Source: Candidatus Planktophila sp. (GTDB lineage: Bacteria; Actinomycetota; Actinomycetes; Nanopelagicales; Nanopelagicaceae). Taken from it: a stretch of DNA of 64,000 nt. This document shows, piece by piece, positions 23,902 through 33,290 of the stretch. A program made the position numbers and the translations under genes. Below the pieces are notes generated by a model. That model was not told the origin of the DNA. It ran no database searches and saw only the letters and a list, made by a program, of their open reading frames with translations. Each line of letters begins with the position of its first letter. The first letter of the stretch is position 1. The stretch is taken from NCBI GenBank assembly GCA_030681675.1, contig JAUXRP010000040.1:124001-188000 (forward strand), written 5' to 3'.

Positions 23902-24920
23902 TTGATTTACTAGTTGTGGGCGGTGGTCCAGTCGGGCTTGTCACCGCAATTCATGCCGCTAGGGCGGGGCTAGAAGTATCGGTCATTGAACCACGTACTG
24001 GCGACATCGATAAAGCTTGTGGCGAAGGCTTGATGCCAGAAGCAGTAAGACACTTAACGGCTCTTGGGATAGATCCGCCCGGGATGGATTTTCATGGCAT
24101 TCGATATATTTCCGGTAATCGAAAGGCAGAGGCACTTTTTACGCATGGCAGTGGGAGAGGTGTGCGCCGAACGACACTGCATGAATCTCTTCATGAACTT
24201 GCAAGGCAGGAGAAAATAAAATTTATCAATGGAAAAGTCGACACGATAGTAAATGAGAAGCTTTGGGTTGAAGCTGGGGGAATTCGGAGTCGTTACCTAG
24301 TAGGTGCAGATGGATTGCACTCGACCGTAAGGGGTCAGTTAAAGTTAGGAATACCTAGCGATAGCACATCCAATTCACGTTTCGGCCTTCGACAACATTT
24401 TCATATCGAGCCGTGGTCTGATTTAGTTGAGGTGTACTGGGTGAAGAATGCCGAAATTTATGTGACGCCGACAAATTCCCAAACGGTTGGTATTGCGGTG
24501 CTTGGCAAGAACGGAGTTAACTTTAATGAAGTTGTTTCGCATGTTCTGGCGCTCACACAACTCTTAGGAAGAGCAGAGTCTGCGAGCAAACTTCGAGGAG
24601 CTGGTCCTCTTCGGCAACGTGTTTGTGCTAGATCAGTAGGTCGGGTGCTTTTGGTTGGAGATGCAGCGGGCTACGTCGATGCACTTACTGGGGAAGGATT
24701 GCAAGTGGGTTTCGCTGAAGCTCAAGCTGCGGTAAGTGCGGTAGTAGCCGATGACACAAGTGGATATGAAGCCGAGTGGCAAAGAATCACCCGTTCGTAT
24801 CGCTGGCTTACGAATGGATTGCTGTGGGCATCTTCTAACCGAATGGTTCGACCAGTAATAGTTCCTGCTGCACAAGTACTGCCACGCGTTTTTAATCGAT
24901 TGGTCAACACGCTTAACTAG
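23898..24920 (+). CDS. FAD-dependent monooxygenase/oxidoreductase, third gene of the phenolic-lipid set
   Basis: This flavoprotein of 340 residues has the N-terminal FAD motif VVGGGPVGLVTAIHAARAG. The second motif is LVGDAAGYVDALTGEGLQVGF, found in PHBH-type hydroxylases and geranylgeranyl-reductase relatives. ATG 23898 overlaps the methyltransferase stop and places the FAD motif at residue 6. An earlier ATG at 23799 would add an unlikely 33-residue leader. By analogy with SrsC, it may hydroxylate the alkylresorcinol ring so that it becomes a quinone. No terminator is clear after it. Confidence 0.85.
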   Translation: MIDLLVVGGGPVGLVTAIHAARAGLEVSVIEPRTGDIDKACGEGLMPEAVRHLTALGIDPPGMDFHGIRYISGNRKAEALFTHGSGRGVRRTTLHESLHELARQEKIKFINGKVDTIVNEKLWVEAGGIRSRYLVGADGLHSTVRGQLKLGIPSDSTSNSRFGLRQHFHIEPWSDLVEVYWVKNAEIYVTPTNSQTVGIAVLGKNGVNFNEVVSHVLALTQLLGRAESASKLRGAGPLRQRVCARSVGRVLLVGDAAGYVDALTGEGLQVGFAEAQAAVSAVVADDTSGYEAEWQRITRSYRWLTNGLLWASSNRMVRPVIVPAAQVLPRVFNRLVNTLN

Positions 24921-25058
24921 TCTCCGATTTTATAGTTCAACTCTCGGGACTACTAAATCTTTTGAATCGGTGTTTTCAATCGAGTGTTTAGGTGTTGATT
25001 CAACAAAGTAGAAAGCCTTTTCTAGAAAACTTGATCAAATTCAGAGTAAACCAAGTAC

Positions 25059-25415
25059 TTAACCTTTAACGTACGAGAGTTTTTCGCTCACTTTCCCTCC
25101 CTGTACGCGCATCACATCAACTCCTCTAACGTGACCTTCTCCCCATGAGTACCTCCAACGAACTACACATCGGTTTTCGCAGGCAATCAACTCCTCCTCT
25201 TCGAATACAGCCAAGGGTGAACTCTTTAGAAAGCTACCTAGCTCCAATCGAACTTGAGTCTGACCTACATGTCGCGTTCCGTCTGGTGCTGGAAAAGTAT
25301 TTTCAAAAATACAATCATCTGTCATTAAGGCCATAACGGCATCGATGTCATGATTATTAAAAGCATTATTGAAATCTCTAATAATTGACGCAGTTACTTG
25401 CGAATTCTCGTCCAT
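25059..25415 (-). CDS. SnoaL/NTF2-like domain protein
   Basis: This 118-residue protein has the cone-shaped NTF2-like pattern: an opening helix (IIRDFNNAFNNHDIDAVMALM) followed by TDDCIFENTFPAPDGTRHVG and a beta sheet ending FEEEELIACENRCVVRWRY. Members are small isomerases, cyclases or ligand-binding proteins. It is also a possible polyketide-tailoring enzyme, as it lies near the type III PKS set, but it is on the other strand and 138 bases away. A GAGGGAGAG ribosome site precedes the ATG. Confidence 0.82.
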   Translation of the reverse strand: MDENSQVTASIIRDFNNAFNNHDIDAVMALMTDDCIFENTFPAPDGTRHVGQTQVRLELGSFLKSSPLAVFEEEELIACENRCVVRWRYSWGEGHVRGVDVMRVQGGKVSEKLSYVKG

Positions 25416-25488
25416 ATCTCTCCCTCGTTAATTCAATGAACTGGACACCCATAAAGGTAATCCCACTTCAAAAATTTGCCAAGAGTGT

Positions 25489-25541
25489 AGTTTTAAGAGC
25501 TAGGAGTTTCACCCTACTTAAAACTGAGGGCTAAAGCCCTC
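25489..25541 (+). promoter_or_regulatory. Two tandem hairpins upstream of the leucine-catabolism operon
   Basis: AGTTTTAAG (25489-25497) pairs exactly with CTTAAAACT (25517-25525), and TAGG/CCTA extends the stem past a 3-base bulge. A second hairpin, GAGGGC-TAAA-GCCCTC, follows at 25526-25541. Both lie in the 188-base gap between the SnoaL-like gene and liuB, 63-115 bases before the liuB start. They could be a leader structure, an attenuator or the end of a small RNA. Candidate -10 boxes (TATCCT, TAATAT) lie after them, which would put them upstream of the liuB transcript. Confidence 0.4.
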
Positions 25542-25603
25542 CATTTACAGCAAGAAAACCGCTATCCTATTAATATTAGAAAGCCTTACAACGGCGGAGG
25601 CGT

Positions 25604-27217
25604 ATGAGTTTTCCACGGATAGTTAGCGCGATTGATACGCACGATTCTGGTTTCCACGAAAAGAGTGCGGCATTTCAAACGTTGATCAATGAATTTACCG
25701 AGCATATGGCAAAAGCGGCATTCGGCGGTCCGGAGGAGGTTCGCATTCGCCATGAAGCGCGGGGAAAACTTCTTCCTCGCGATCGAGTTAATCAACTGCT
25801 TGATCCAGGTTCACCTTTTCTAGAACTTTCACCGCTTGCAGCTCATGGAATGTATGACAATGAAGCACCTGGTGCGGGTTTAATAACTGGCATTGGAATG
25901 GTGAGCGGGCGAGCGGTGATGATCATTGCCAATGATGCAACAGTTAAAGGTGGAACCTATTATCCAATGACCGTGAAAAAACATCTGCGTGCTCAAGAAA
26001 TCGCCTTCGTAAATAGATTGCCCTGTATATATTTGGTTGATTCGGGTGGAGCATTTTTACCGATGCAACATGAAGTCTTTCCAGATCGCGATCACTTCGG
26101 CCGAATATTTTTTAATCAAGCACGTCTTAGCGCGGCAGGAATTCCACAAATTTCTGCCGTCCTAGGAGCATGCACGGCGGGTGGTGCTTATGTTCCTGCT
26201 ATGAGTGATGAAAATGTAATCGTTGCAGGCCAAGGCCATATATTTCTTGCAGGTCCACCGTTAGTTAAAGCGGCAACGGGGGAAGAAGTTAGTGCTGAAG
26301 ATTTAGGCGGAGGTGCTATGCACTCACGTGTTTCAGGGGTAACAGATCACCTGGCAGAGAGTGAGGGACAAGCCTTAATGACGGTTCGCTCAATCATTTC
26401 TACCGTACCTAAGAGTGCGAGTTGGTTGATACCCGATGAAGAAATTGAACAACCTTTATACGACGGGGAAGAGATTCTTGGAATTGTCCCAACCGATACG
26501 CGAACAACATATGACATCCGTGAAGTCATCGCCAGAATCGTTGATGGAAGCCGTTTCTTAGAATTCAAAGCCGAATTCGGTGAAACTCTGGTGACCGGGT
26601 TTGCTCATATTGATGGGTACCAAGTGGGAATTATTGCCAACAACGGCGTTCTCTTTAGTGAATCTGCGCAGAAAGGTGCGCACTTTATTGAAATCTGTGA
26701 TCAGCGAAAAATTCCGCTGGTATTTCTACAAAATATTTCAGGTTTTATGGTTGGCCGCGAATATGAAACTGGCGGAATTGCCAAACACGGCGCCAAGATG
26801 GTCAATGCAGTGGCCTGTGCGCGAGTACCGAAGTTCACAGTAATTATCGGTGGCTCATTTGGCGCTGGAAATTATTCGATGTGCGGTCGAGCATATGATC
26901 CTCGTTTTCTCTGGATGTGGCCGAACGCTCGCATCTCGGTTATGGGTGGAGAGCAGGCCGCTTCGGTTTTAGCGACAGTGAAGGGCGATCAACTAGCCGC
27001 TCGTGGTCAGGAGTGGAGTACGGAAGATATTGAGGAGTTCAAAGCGCCAATTCGCGATAAATATGAGAGCGAGGGAAGTGCTTATTTCTCAACTGCACGA
27101 ATCTGGGATGATGGAATAATTCATCCTCAAGATACTCGTCGTGTTTTGTCCTTAGCGCTTTCAATCTCTGGGCTTTCGCCTTTACCTGAGACCTCTTTCG
27201 GAATTTTTCGGATGTAA
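25604..27217 (+). CDS. liuB: Methylcrotonyl-CoA carboxylase carboxyltransferase subunit
   Basis: This 537-residue carboxyltransferase beta-type subunit shows the two crotonase-like halves. Landmarks are [53 protein letters not shown] split over the first half, and [21 protein letters not shown] in the second. These match methylcrotonyl-CoA carboxylase rather than propionyl-CoA carboxylase. It transfers carboxyl from biotin to 3-methylcrotonyl-CoA in leucine breakdown. GGAGG precedes the ATG. It is first in a five-gene leucine operon and overlaps liuD by 1 base. Confidence 0.93.
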   Translation: MSFPRIVSAIDTHDSGFHEKSAAFQTLINEFTEHMAKAAFGGPEEVRIRHEARGKLLPRDRVNQLLDPGSPFLELSPLAAHGMYDNEAPGAGLITGIGMVSGRAVMIIANDATVKGGTYYPMTVKKHLRAQEIAFVNRLPCIYLVDSGGAFLPMQHEVFPDRDHFGRIFFNQARLSAAGIPQISAVLGACTAGGAYVPAMSDENVIVAGQGHIFLAGPPLVKAATGEEVSAEDLGGGAMHSRVSGVTDHLAESEGQALMTVRSIISTVPKSASWLIPDEEIEQPLYDGEEILGIVPTDTRTTYDIREVIARIVDGSRFLEFKAEFGETLVTGFAHIDGYQVGIIANNGVLFSESAQKGAHFIEICDQRKIPLVFLQNISGFMVGREYETGGIAKHGAKMVNAVACARVPKFTVIIGGSFGAGNYSMCGRAYDPRFLWMWPNARISVMGGEQAASVLATVKGDQLAARGQEWSTEDIEEFKAPIRDKYESEGSAYFSTARIWDDGIIHPQDTRRVLSLALSISGLSPLPETSFGIFRM

Positions 27218-29070
27218 TGGTGTTTTCAAAAGTTCTCATTGCCAACCGAGGAGAAGTTGCACTTCGAATTCATTCTACATTGGAGAAACTTGGAATTGAA
27301 TCAGTTGGAGTTTTTGTACCCGACGATTGGAACTCTCTTCATGTACAACGAATTTCACATAGCTACTTACTTGATGATTTACAGGGAAGTGGTTATTTAA
27401 ATATTGAGGCGATAATTACAGCGGCGTTGCAAAGTGGCGCAGAGGCGATACATCCCGGGTATGGATTTTTGGCTGAAAATGCAGGATTTGCACAAGCGTG
27501 TATTGATGCCAATTTGGTATTCATCGGCCCACCTGCCTTTGCTATGGAAGCGATGGGCGAGAAGATTTCCGCTCGACATTACGCGATCAGCGCAGGAGTT
27601 CCAGTTGTGCCAGGTGCAGGAAGTTCAGGAATGGGAAATGAAGAGTTGCTCGAGGCCTGCAGTAATTTAGCTTTCCCTCTGCTTGTAAAACCTGCAGCCG
27701 GTGGCGGTGGCAAAGGGCTACACGTTGCAAGGAATATTGATGAGTTACGGGGAGTACTTCCAATCGCCCGTCGTGAGGCGAAGAGTGCATTCGGTGACGA
27801 CAATCTACTCGTAGAGAAATACATAGTGAATGCGCGTCATATTGAGTTTCAAGTTGTTGCCGATAACCACGGAAACTGTATGCACTTAGGTGAGCGTGAG
27901 TGTTCACTACAACGACGCCATCAAAAAGTAATAGAAGAGGCACCAGCACCAAACATGTCAAACGAGAGCCGTAAAACAATGAGTGAAGCTGCGTTAGCGC
28001 TGACCTCTGCGATTGGATATCAGAATTTAGGTACGATTGAATTTCTTGTCGATGCGGATTCACCCGAGGTTTTCTACTTTATGGAGATGAATACTCGGCT
28101 GCAAGTCGAGCATCGAGTTACTGAATTGATTACAGGTTTAGATTTAGTCGAGTGCCAACTACGTATTGCCGCAGGTGAGAAATTAAAAGATGTAATTCCA
28201 CAAAGAGTTTTACAAGGGCACGCCATAGAAGCACGCATTTATGCCGAAGATGCTTACAACGGCTTTCTTCCAACTGGTGGAATTATTGGAGTGTATAAAA
28301 CTCCTGATACATCTGGCGCAATTATCGACTCTGCAATCATTAAAGGAACGGTAGTTTCATCTTCATTTGATCCGATGCTGGCTAAAATCGCATGCCGGGG
28401 TGATGATCGAATATCTGCTTTAAACAAGTTACACAATGCTCTGTCAAAAACTGTTGTGTTAGGCGTAACAACCAACATTGACTTTCTGATCGAGCTATTG
28501 AATCGCGCAGAGATTAAAGATTTTCAATACAACACAAATTATCTCGAGTCACATGAGTTCAAGCGAATGAATCCGCCGGTCGAGATCTTGGCGGCGTACT
28601 CAGCAATTGCAACGTCGGCATCAGTACATGGGTCTTGGCGCTCGGATGGATGGCGGATTCACGGCTCGCCAACCTCGACGATTTCTGCCTATATCGATGG
28701 GGTGCGCTATGGGGTTGCAGTCGCGAGTAGCTCAACGGTAGAGGTCGATTCATATCTCGATGATGCCGGTTACTGGATTCACCATCGATCTTTTGGTACT
28801 TGGCTAATAAAACAGGTCAATGAGAGAAGAGGCTTGAGTGATTCGTTGAGTGAAGGGATCGTCAGTCCAATGCCGGGGATGGTTATCGCCATCAATGTCT
28901 CACAAGGAGATCTGGTGAAAATCGGTGACCCACTAGTCGTCATAGAAGCAATGAAAATGGAGCATATAGTGCGTGCAAAGCGTCCAGGACACGTTATTAA
29001 ATGCAATGTCTCCAGTGGGTCTAAAGTGCGTGTGGGACAGGTATTAGTAGAGGTGGTTGGAGATGTTTGA
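27217..29070 (+). CDS. liuD: Methylcrotonyl-CoA carboxylase biotin-containing subunit
   Basis: This 617-residue biotin carboxylase with a fused carrier domain starts FSKVLIANRGEVALRIHSTL. The ATP-grasp loop is KPAAGGGGKGLHVA, and catalytic and metal residues lie in MEMNTRLQVEHRVTE. The biotinyl lysine is near residue 580 in EAMKMEH. It carboxylates biotin with ATP and bicarbonate for the liuB-encoded transferase. It overlaps liuB by 1 base and liuE by about 8 bases. Its match to propionyl- or acetyl-CoA carboxylase alpha subunits is also high; the operon decides the call. Confidence 0.92.
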   Translation: MVFSKVLIANRGEVALRIHSTLEKLGIESVGVFVPDDWNSLHVQRISHSYLLDDLQGSGYLNIEAIITAALQSGAEAIHPGYGFLAENAGFAQACIDANLVFIGPPAFAMEAMGEKISARHYAISAGVPVVPGAGSSGMGNEELLEACSNLAFPLLVKPAAGGGGKGLHVARNIDELRGVLPIARREAKSAFGDDNLLVEKYIVNARHIEFQVVADNHGNCMHLGERECSLQRRHQKVIEEAPAPNMSNESRKTMSEAALALTSAIGYQNLGTIEFLVDADSPEVFYFMEMNTRLQVEHRVTELITGLDLVECQLRIAAGEKLKDVIPQRVLQGHAIEARIYAEDAYNGFLPTGGIIGVYKTPDTSGAIIDSAIIKGTVVSSSFDPMLAKIACRGDDRISALNKLHNALSKTVVLGVTTNIDFLIELLNRAEIKDFQYNTNYLESHEFKRMNPPVEILAAYSAIATSASVHGSWRSDGWRIHGSPTSTISAYIDGVRYGVAVASSSTVEVDSYLDDAGYWIHHRSFGTWLIKQVNERRGLSDSLSEGIVSPMPGMVIAINVSQGDLVKIGDPLVVIEAMKMEHIVRAKRPGHVIKCNVSSGSKVRVGQVLVEVVGDV

Positions 29071-29998
29071 TCGAAGTGGCTTACCTAAGGCCGTCACTGT
29101 TTATGAAGTGGGACCGCGAGATGGTCTGCAAAATGAAGCTCTGACTCTAGCGACTGACACGAAGGCAGAGTTAATAAGACGTTTAATTAACTCAGGTATT
29201 CCAGCGATTGAGGTGGCAAGTTTTGTTCGACCTGACACTGTGCCGGCGCTAGCCGATGCCGACGAACTTCTAACGCAGTTAACTCCATTGTTATCTTCTC
29301 ATCGCATGAGCGCTTTAGTTCCAAATCAACGCGGGCTAGATCGTGCACTACACACAGGTCTGCGTGAAGTAGCCATTTTTGCCAGTGCCACCGAATCTTT
29401 TGCGAAAGCGAATTTGAATAACAGTGTCGCAGGTTCACTTGAAATATACAGCCATGTTATTAAAACAGCTGTTGAAGCTGGACTTCGCGTTCGTGGATAC
29501 ATATCAATGTGCTTTCGCGATCCATGGGAAGGCACAGTCGCAGCCGGGAAAGTAGTCGACGTTGCAGAGAGATTACTTGCAGATGGAGTAGCGGAGATTT
29601 CACTTGGCGATACCATCGGCACCGCGACACCGGGTGAGGTTATAGATCTAATAAATGCTTTGGATTCTCGCGGAATTTCGCGCTCGCTCCTTGCCGTCCA
29701 TTTTCACGATACTTATGGCCAGGCGCTATCTAACACGTTAACGGCGATGTTGGAGGGAATCACAACCATCGACTCTTCAATCGGTGGGCTTGGTGGATGC
29801 CCATTTGCTAAGAGTGCCACGGGAAACTTGGCCACTGAAGATCTTGTATGGCAACTACATGGACTTGGGATTTCGACTGGAATTAATTTCGACGAGTTAT
29901 TAGCGACAAGTAAGTGGCTGAGTGAAAAAAGTGGATTAAAGATTAGATCTAAGAGTGCAATAGCCCTAGTTGGTAACAGTAGATTGGTGGAGAAATAA
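29063..29998 (+). CDS. liuE: Hydroxymethylglutaryl-CoA lyase
   Basis: This TIM-barrel lyase of about 311 residues splits HMG-CoA into acetoacetate and acetyl-CoA, the last step of leucine breakdown. Signatures are VYEVGPRDGLQNE, EVASFVRPDTVPALADADE, GYISMCFRDPWEG, HFHDTYGQALSNTL with the metal-ligand histidines, and GLGGCPFAKSATGNLATEDL with the active-site Cys. ATG 29063 is preferred over TTG 29057, since AGAGGTGG lies at a usual ribosome-site distance. It overlaps the liuD end and shares one base with liuA. Confidence 0.93.
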   Translation: MFDRSGLPKAVTVYEVGPRDGLQNEALTLATDTKAELIRRLINSGIPAIEVASFVRPDTVPALADADELLTQLTPLLSSHRMSALVPNQRGLDRALHTGLREVAIFASATESFAKANLNNSVAGSLEIYSHVIKTAVEAGLRVRGYISMCFRDPWEGTVAAGKVVDVAERLLADGVAEISLGDTIGTATPGEVIDLINALDSRGISRSLLAVHFHDTYGQALSNTLTAMLEGITTIDSSIGGLGGCPFAKSATGNLATEDLVWQLHGLGISTGINFDELLATSKWLSEKSGLKIRSKSAIALVGNSRLVEK

Positions 29999-31164
29999 TG
30001 GATTCAGTCCTTAAGCAGTTATCGTCGGAGCATCAATTACTCGCAGAAACAGTGCGAGCCTTTGCCAATGAAGTTGTTGCACCTGTAGCCGCACTTCATG
30101 ACCAAGAACAGTCCTTCCCTTATGAAATCGTAAAAGGAATGGCGGAGATGGGTCTGTTCGCACTGCCATTTCCAGAAGAAATCGGAGGAATGGGTGGTGA
30201 TTATCTATCGCTGTGCCTTGCAATTGAAGAGTTAGCAAGGATTGACCAGAGCGTTGCCATCACACTGGATGCTGCAGTTGGTCTCGGCGCTATGCCAATT
30301 TATCGGATGGGAACCGAGGAGCAGAAAGAAAAGTATTTAAAACCACTCATTAGCGGCCAATCACTGGGTGCATTCGGGCTTACCGAATCCGACTCTGGAA
30401 GCGATGCGAGTGGTCTGCGTACAACGGCAAGGTTGGAAAACAATGAGTGGGTAATCGATGGAGCTAAGACGTTCATCACCAACTCAGGCACATCGATTAC
30501 ATCATTAGTGATCGTTGCATGTGTTACTGGCGTAAAGAACGATGGATCAAAGGAGATCAGCACGATAATCGTGCCAAATGGAACGCCAGGTTTTACCGTT
30601 GAACCCTCATATAGCAAAGTTGGTTGGCATGCATCCGATACCCACCCACTCTCATTTAACAATGTGCGAGTTCCCGCCAGCAATCTCTTAGGAGAGCGTG
30701 GACGGGGATATGCCAATTTCCTGCGGAGTTTGGATGAAGGCCGCATCGCAATTGCGGCCTTATCGGTGGGAGCGGCACAAGGCTGTCTTGATGAGTCACT
30801 GAAATATGCCAAGGAGCGTAAAACTTTTGGAAAACCCATAGGCCAACACCAATCAATCGCATTTAAAATAGCTGAAATGCAGGCACGAACACATATTGCA
30901 CGGCTGGCCTACTATCACGCTGCCGCTCTTATGGATTCCGGGAGAGAGTTTAAAGCTCAGGCATCTATTGCCAAACTAGTTGGAAGTGAAGCGGCGATGG
31001 ATAATGCACGCGAGGCAACTCAAATCTTTGGTGGCTATGGTTTTATGAATGAGTACTCAGTTGCACGACACTACCGAGACTCAAAAATTTTAGAGATCGG
31101 AGAAGGGACGAGCGAAGTACAGAAGATTTTGATTGCCCGAGACCTTGGCTTGAAGGCCGAATGA
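29998..31164 (+). CDS. liuA: Acyl-CoA dehydrogenase, probably isovaleryl-CoA dehydrogenase
   Basis: This 388-residue FAD enzyme has the family plan: FGLTESDSGSDASGLRTTA in the middle sheet domain, NERGRGYANFLRSLDEGR-like sequence, QIFGGYGFMNEYSVARHYRD and EIGEGTSEVQKILIARDL. No glutamate stands at the usual EGTSE-type catalytic place other than that found in many short-chain members; isovaleryl-CoA dehydrogenases use another position. The leucine operon context supports isovaleryl-CoA as substrate. It overlaps liuE by 1 base and liuC by 4 bases. Confidence 0.88.
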   Translation: MDSVLKQLSSEHQLLAETVRAFANEVVAPVAALHDQEQSFPYEIVKGMAEMGLFALPFPEEIGGMGGDYLSLCLAIEELARIDQSVAITLDAAVGLGAMPIYRMGTEEQKEKYLKPLISGQSLGAFGLTESDSGSDASGLRTTARLENNEWVIDGAKTFITNSGTSITSLVIVACVTGVKNDGSKEISTIIVPNGTPGFTVEPSYSKVGWHASDTHPLSFNNVRVPASNLLGERGRGYANFLRSLDEGRIAIAALSVGAAQGCLDESLKYAKERKTFGKPIGQHQSIAFKIAEMQARTHIARLAYYHAAALMDSGREFKAQASIAKLVGSEAAMDNAREATQIFGGYGFMNEYSVARHYRDSKILEIGEGTSEVQKILIARDLGLKAE

Positions 31165-31919
31165 CTTCTAATAGCCAACTTCTTTATGAAGTCTCCGATT
31201 CAATTGCGACGATAACAATAAACAGAGCAGATGCTCGGAATGCCCTTAACGCAGCGGTACGAAACGGAATTCGAGAATCACTTGAACTCTTTACTCATGA
31301 TGAGAGAGCTAAAGTTTTAATAATTACTGGAGCCGGAGATATTGCTTTTAGCGCAGGGGCGGATTTAAAAGAAATGTCTGATCAGCGACTTACAGTTCCT
31401 GAGGATGATTTCATCTCCGATTTAAAGACCCCAAAGCCAGTTATTGCCGCGGTAAACGGTCTGGCATTTGGTGGAGGTTTTTATTTAGTTCAGCAGGCCG
31501 ACTTGGTTATCGCAGTCGAGCATGCAACTTTTGGAATTACAGAGGCAAGACATGGACGAGGCGCACCCTGGGCAGCACATTTACCTTTATTAATTGCACC
31601 TCGTGTCGCACTGGAACTTCTCTTAACTGCCCAGCCAATTTCGGCCTCAAGGGCTCTAGAAATAGGTTTGGTTAATAAAGTGGTTGCCTCAAAGGCTCTT
31701 ATGGAAACTGCTCGAGAAATGGCAGTTCAAATTGCCGCCAATGCTCCGCTTTCTGTAGCTGCGGGTAAAGCTATGGTTCGAAATACAATCGAATCAACTC
31801 TTGGAACTGGACGCTTGCGGGCCAATGAAATTTGGGATTCGGTTTACAAAAGTGCCGATGCCCAAGAAGGACCACGAGCATTTAAAGAAAAAAGAGCACC
31901 AAAATGGCTGGGTTACTAA
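31161..31919 (+). CDS. liuC: Enoyl-CoA hydratase, probable methylglutaconyl-CoA hydratase
   Basis: This 252-residue crotonase-fold enzyme carries the oxyanion-hole motifs FSAGADLKEM and VNGLAFGGGFYLVQQADLVIA. It shows TEARHGRGAPWAAHLPLLI where many family members have their second catalytic Glu. Last in the liu operon, it should hydrate 3-methylglutaconyl-CoA to HMG-CoA. Several crotonase family roles look alike, so the specific call comes from its neighbours. Its end converges on bkdC 11 bases away, with no strong terminator between. Confidence 0.85.
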   Translation: MTSNSQLLYEVSDSIATITINRADARNALNAAVRNGIRESLELFTHDERAKVLIITGAGDIAFSAGADLKEMSDQRLTVPEDDFISDLKTPKPVIAAVNGLAFGGGFYLVQQADLVIAVEHATFGITEARHGRGAPWAAHLPLLIAPRVALELLLTAQPISASRALEIGLVNKVVASKALMETAREMAVQIAANAPLSVAAGKAMVRNTIESTLGTGRLRANEIWDSVYKSADAQEGPRAFKEKRAPKWLGY

Positions 31920-31930
31920 AACGTTTTTAA

Positions 31931-33286
31931 TTAAGGCGCGATAAGTGCAGAAGGATCTTGTAATAATTTTGCGATAGCGGTTAAAAATTTAGAACCTTGC
32001 GCCCCATCGACCAAGCGATGATCAAATGATAAAGAGAGTGTGCAAACTTGCCGTGCTAATATCTCAGAACCCACAACCCAAGGTCGGGTGACAATTGCAC
32101 CTAAGCAGAGTATTGCCGATTCGCCAGGTGGCAAGATTGGAGTTCCAGTTTCAACTCCAAAGACACCGATATTAGTAATCGACATAGTGCCACCTGTTAA
32201 CTGGCTTAACGATGCTTTCTTTGTACGAGCAGCGTCAACAACTTCTTCTATTGCCTTTGCAAGATTTTTAAAACTCAATTGTTCAGCGTCTTTAACGTTG
32301 GGCACTAATAATCCCCGATCGGTTGCAGTTGCAACTCCGAGATTTATGTAGTGTTTAGTAACTACCTCTTGTGATTCAGCATCCCAAAAACTATTTACCT
32401 CAGGTGTATTAGGCATTGCAATGCACATTGCACGTGCCAGCAGTGACAAGATGGAGAGTCGGATTCCGGAAAATTCAGGTGAGGTTCGAAGTCGATCTAA
32501 CAATTCAATCGCACTGGTCACATCTACAGTGATAAATTCGGTTACGTGAGGTGCGGTAAACGCACTTGCTACCATAGCTTCAGCCATAACTTTCCGGACT
32601 CCGTGAATTGGGGTACGAGTCTCTTTTAAATTACTAACGCTTTTATTTTTTAGATTAGCCCCATTTTTTATTTGGTTGGCAGCGGCCAAAACATCTTCAT
32701 GTGTAATCGAACCTTCGGGACCGCTGCCTATTAAAGAGAGTAAATCCACTCCACAATCTCTAGCAAGTCTGCGCACCGGAGGTTTCGCCAATGCAATTAC
32801 CCGCCTATTTATTGAATCTGGAGCCTCTAATGGTTGTACAGGCACACTAAGTATTGAAGGTTTTGGTATCGGAGGTTTTGGAGCATCGGAGCGAACTGCT
32901 CCTACTTTGATTCCATAGTTTCGAGTAAGACGTTTCCGGTGCGAAGTTTCCTCATTTCGAGGTCCAGAACCGACCAAGATTTCGGTGCGCTCAGATTTTA
33001 ATTCGGTGGTTTGTGCAACCGACGGCTTCTCTGTATCTAACTGGATGCGAATGATGGGCGTTCCTACATGAACAACTTGGCCCTCGTGGACCAGAAGTTC
33101 AAGCACCGTGCCAGAGAAAGGAGTTGGAAGTTCGACTAAAGCTTTTGCTGTTTCGATCTCAACAATAAGTTGATTGACCTGAATTTTTTCTCCCGCTGAT
33201 ACTTTCCATCCTACAATTTCGGCATCTTCCAAACCTTCGCCCACATCGGGAAGTAGAAACTCAAAAACTGAACCAGAAGTTTCCAT
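31931..33286 (-). CDS. bkdC: Branched-chain 2-oxoacid dehydrogenase E2, dihydrolipoyl acyltransferase
   Basis: This E2 of 451 residues has one N-terminal lipoyl domain with the modified lysine in IETAKALVELP. A linker leads to the peripheral-subunit-binding domain (PPVRRLARDCGVDLLSLIGSG). The catalytic domain ends with LSFDHRLVDGAQGSKFL, where the histidine near residue 423 is the active site. ATG 33286 is chosen because it begins right before the lipoyl domain. A longer frame to 33352 overlaps bkdB. E3 is not in the window. Confidence 0.92.
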   Translation of the reverse strand: METSGSVFEFLLPDVGEGLEDAEIVGWKVSAGEKIQVNQLIVEIETAKALVELPTPFSGTVLELLVHEGQVVHVGTPIIRIQLDTEKPSVAQTTELKSERTEILVGSGPRNEETSHRKRLTRNYGIKVGAVRSDAPKPPIPKPSILSVPVQPLEAPDSINRRVIALAKPPVRRLARDCGVDLLSLIGSGPEGSITHEDVLAAANQIKNGANLKNKSVSNLKETRTPIHGVRKVMAEAMVASAFTAPHVTEFITVDVTSAIELLDRLRTSPEFSGIRLSILSLLARAMCIAMPNTPEVNSFWDAESQEVVTKHYINLGVATATDRGLLVPNVKDAEQLSFKNLAKAIEEVVDAARTKKASLSQLTGGTMSITNIGVFGVETGTPILPPGESAILCLGAIVTRPWVVGSEILARQVCTLSLSFDHRLVDGAQGSKFLTAIAKLLQDPSALIAP

Positions 33287-33290
33287 GACC

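Noticed and set aside
27587-28063. Long minus-strand open frame (158 codons) inside liuD
   Set aside because: It is antisense to a clear biotin carboxylase domain and its translation looks random, rich in His, Leu and Arg.
30300-30839. Minus-strand open frame of 179 codons inside liuA
   Set aside because: It is a shadow of the acyl-CoA dehydrogenase codons, with no domain, start signal or operon link.
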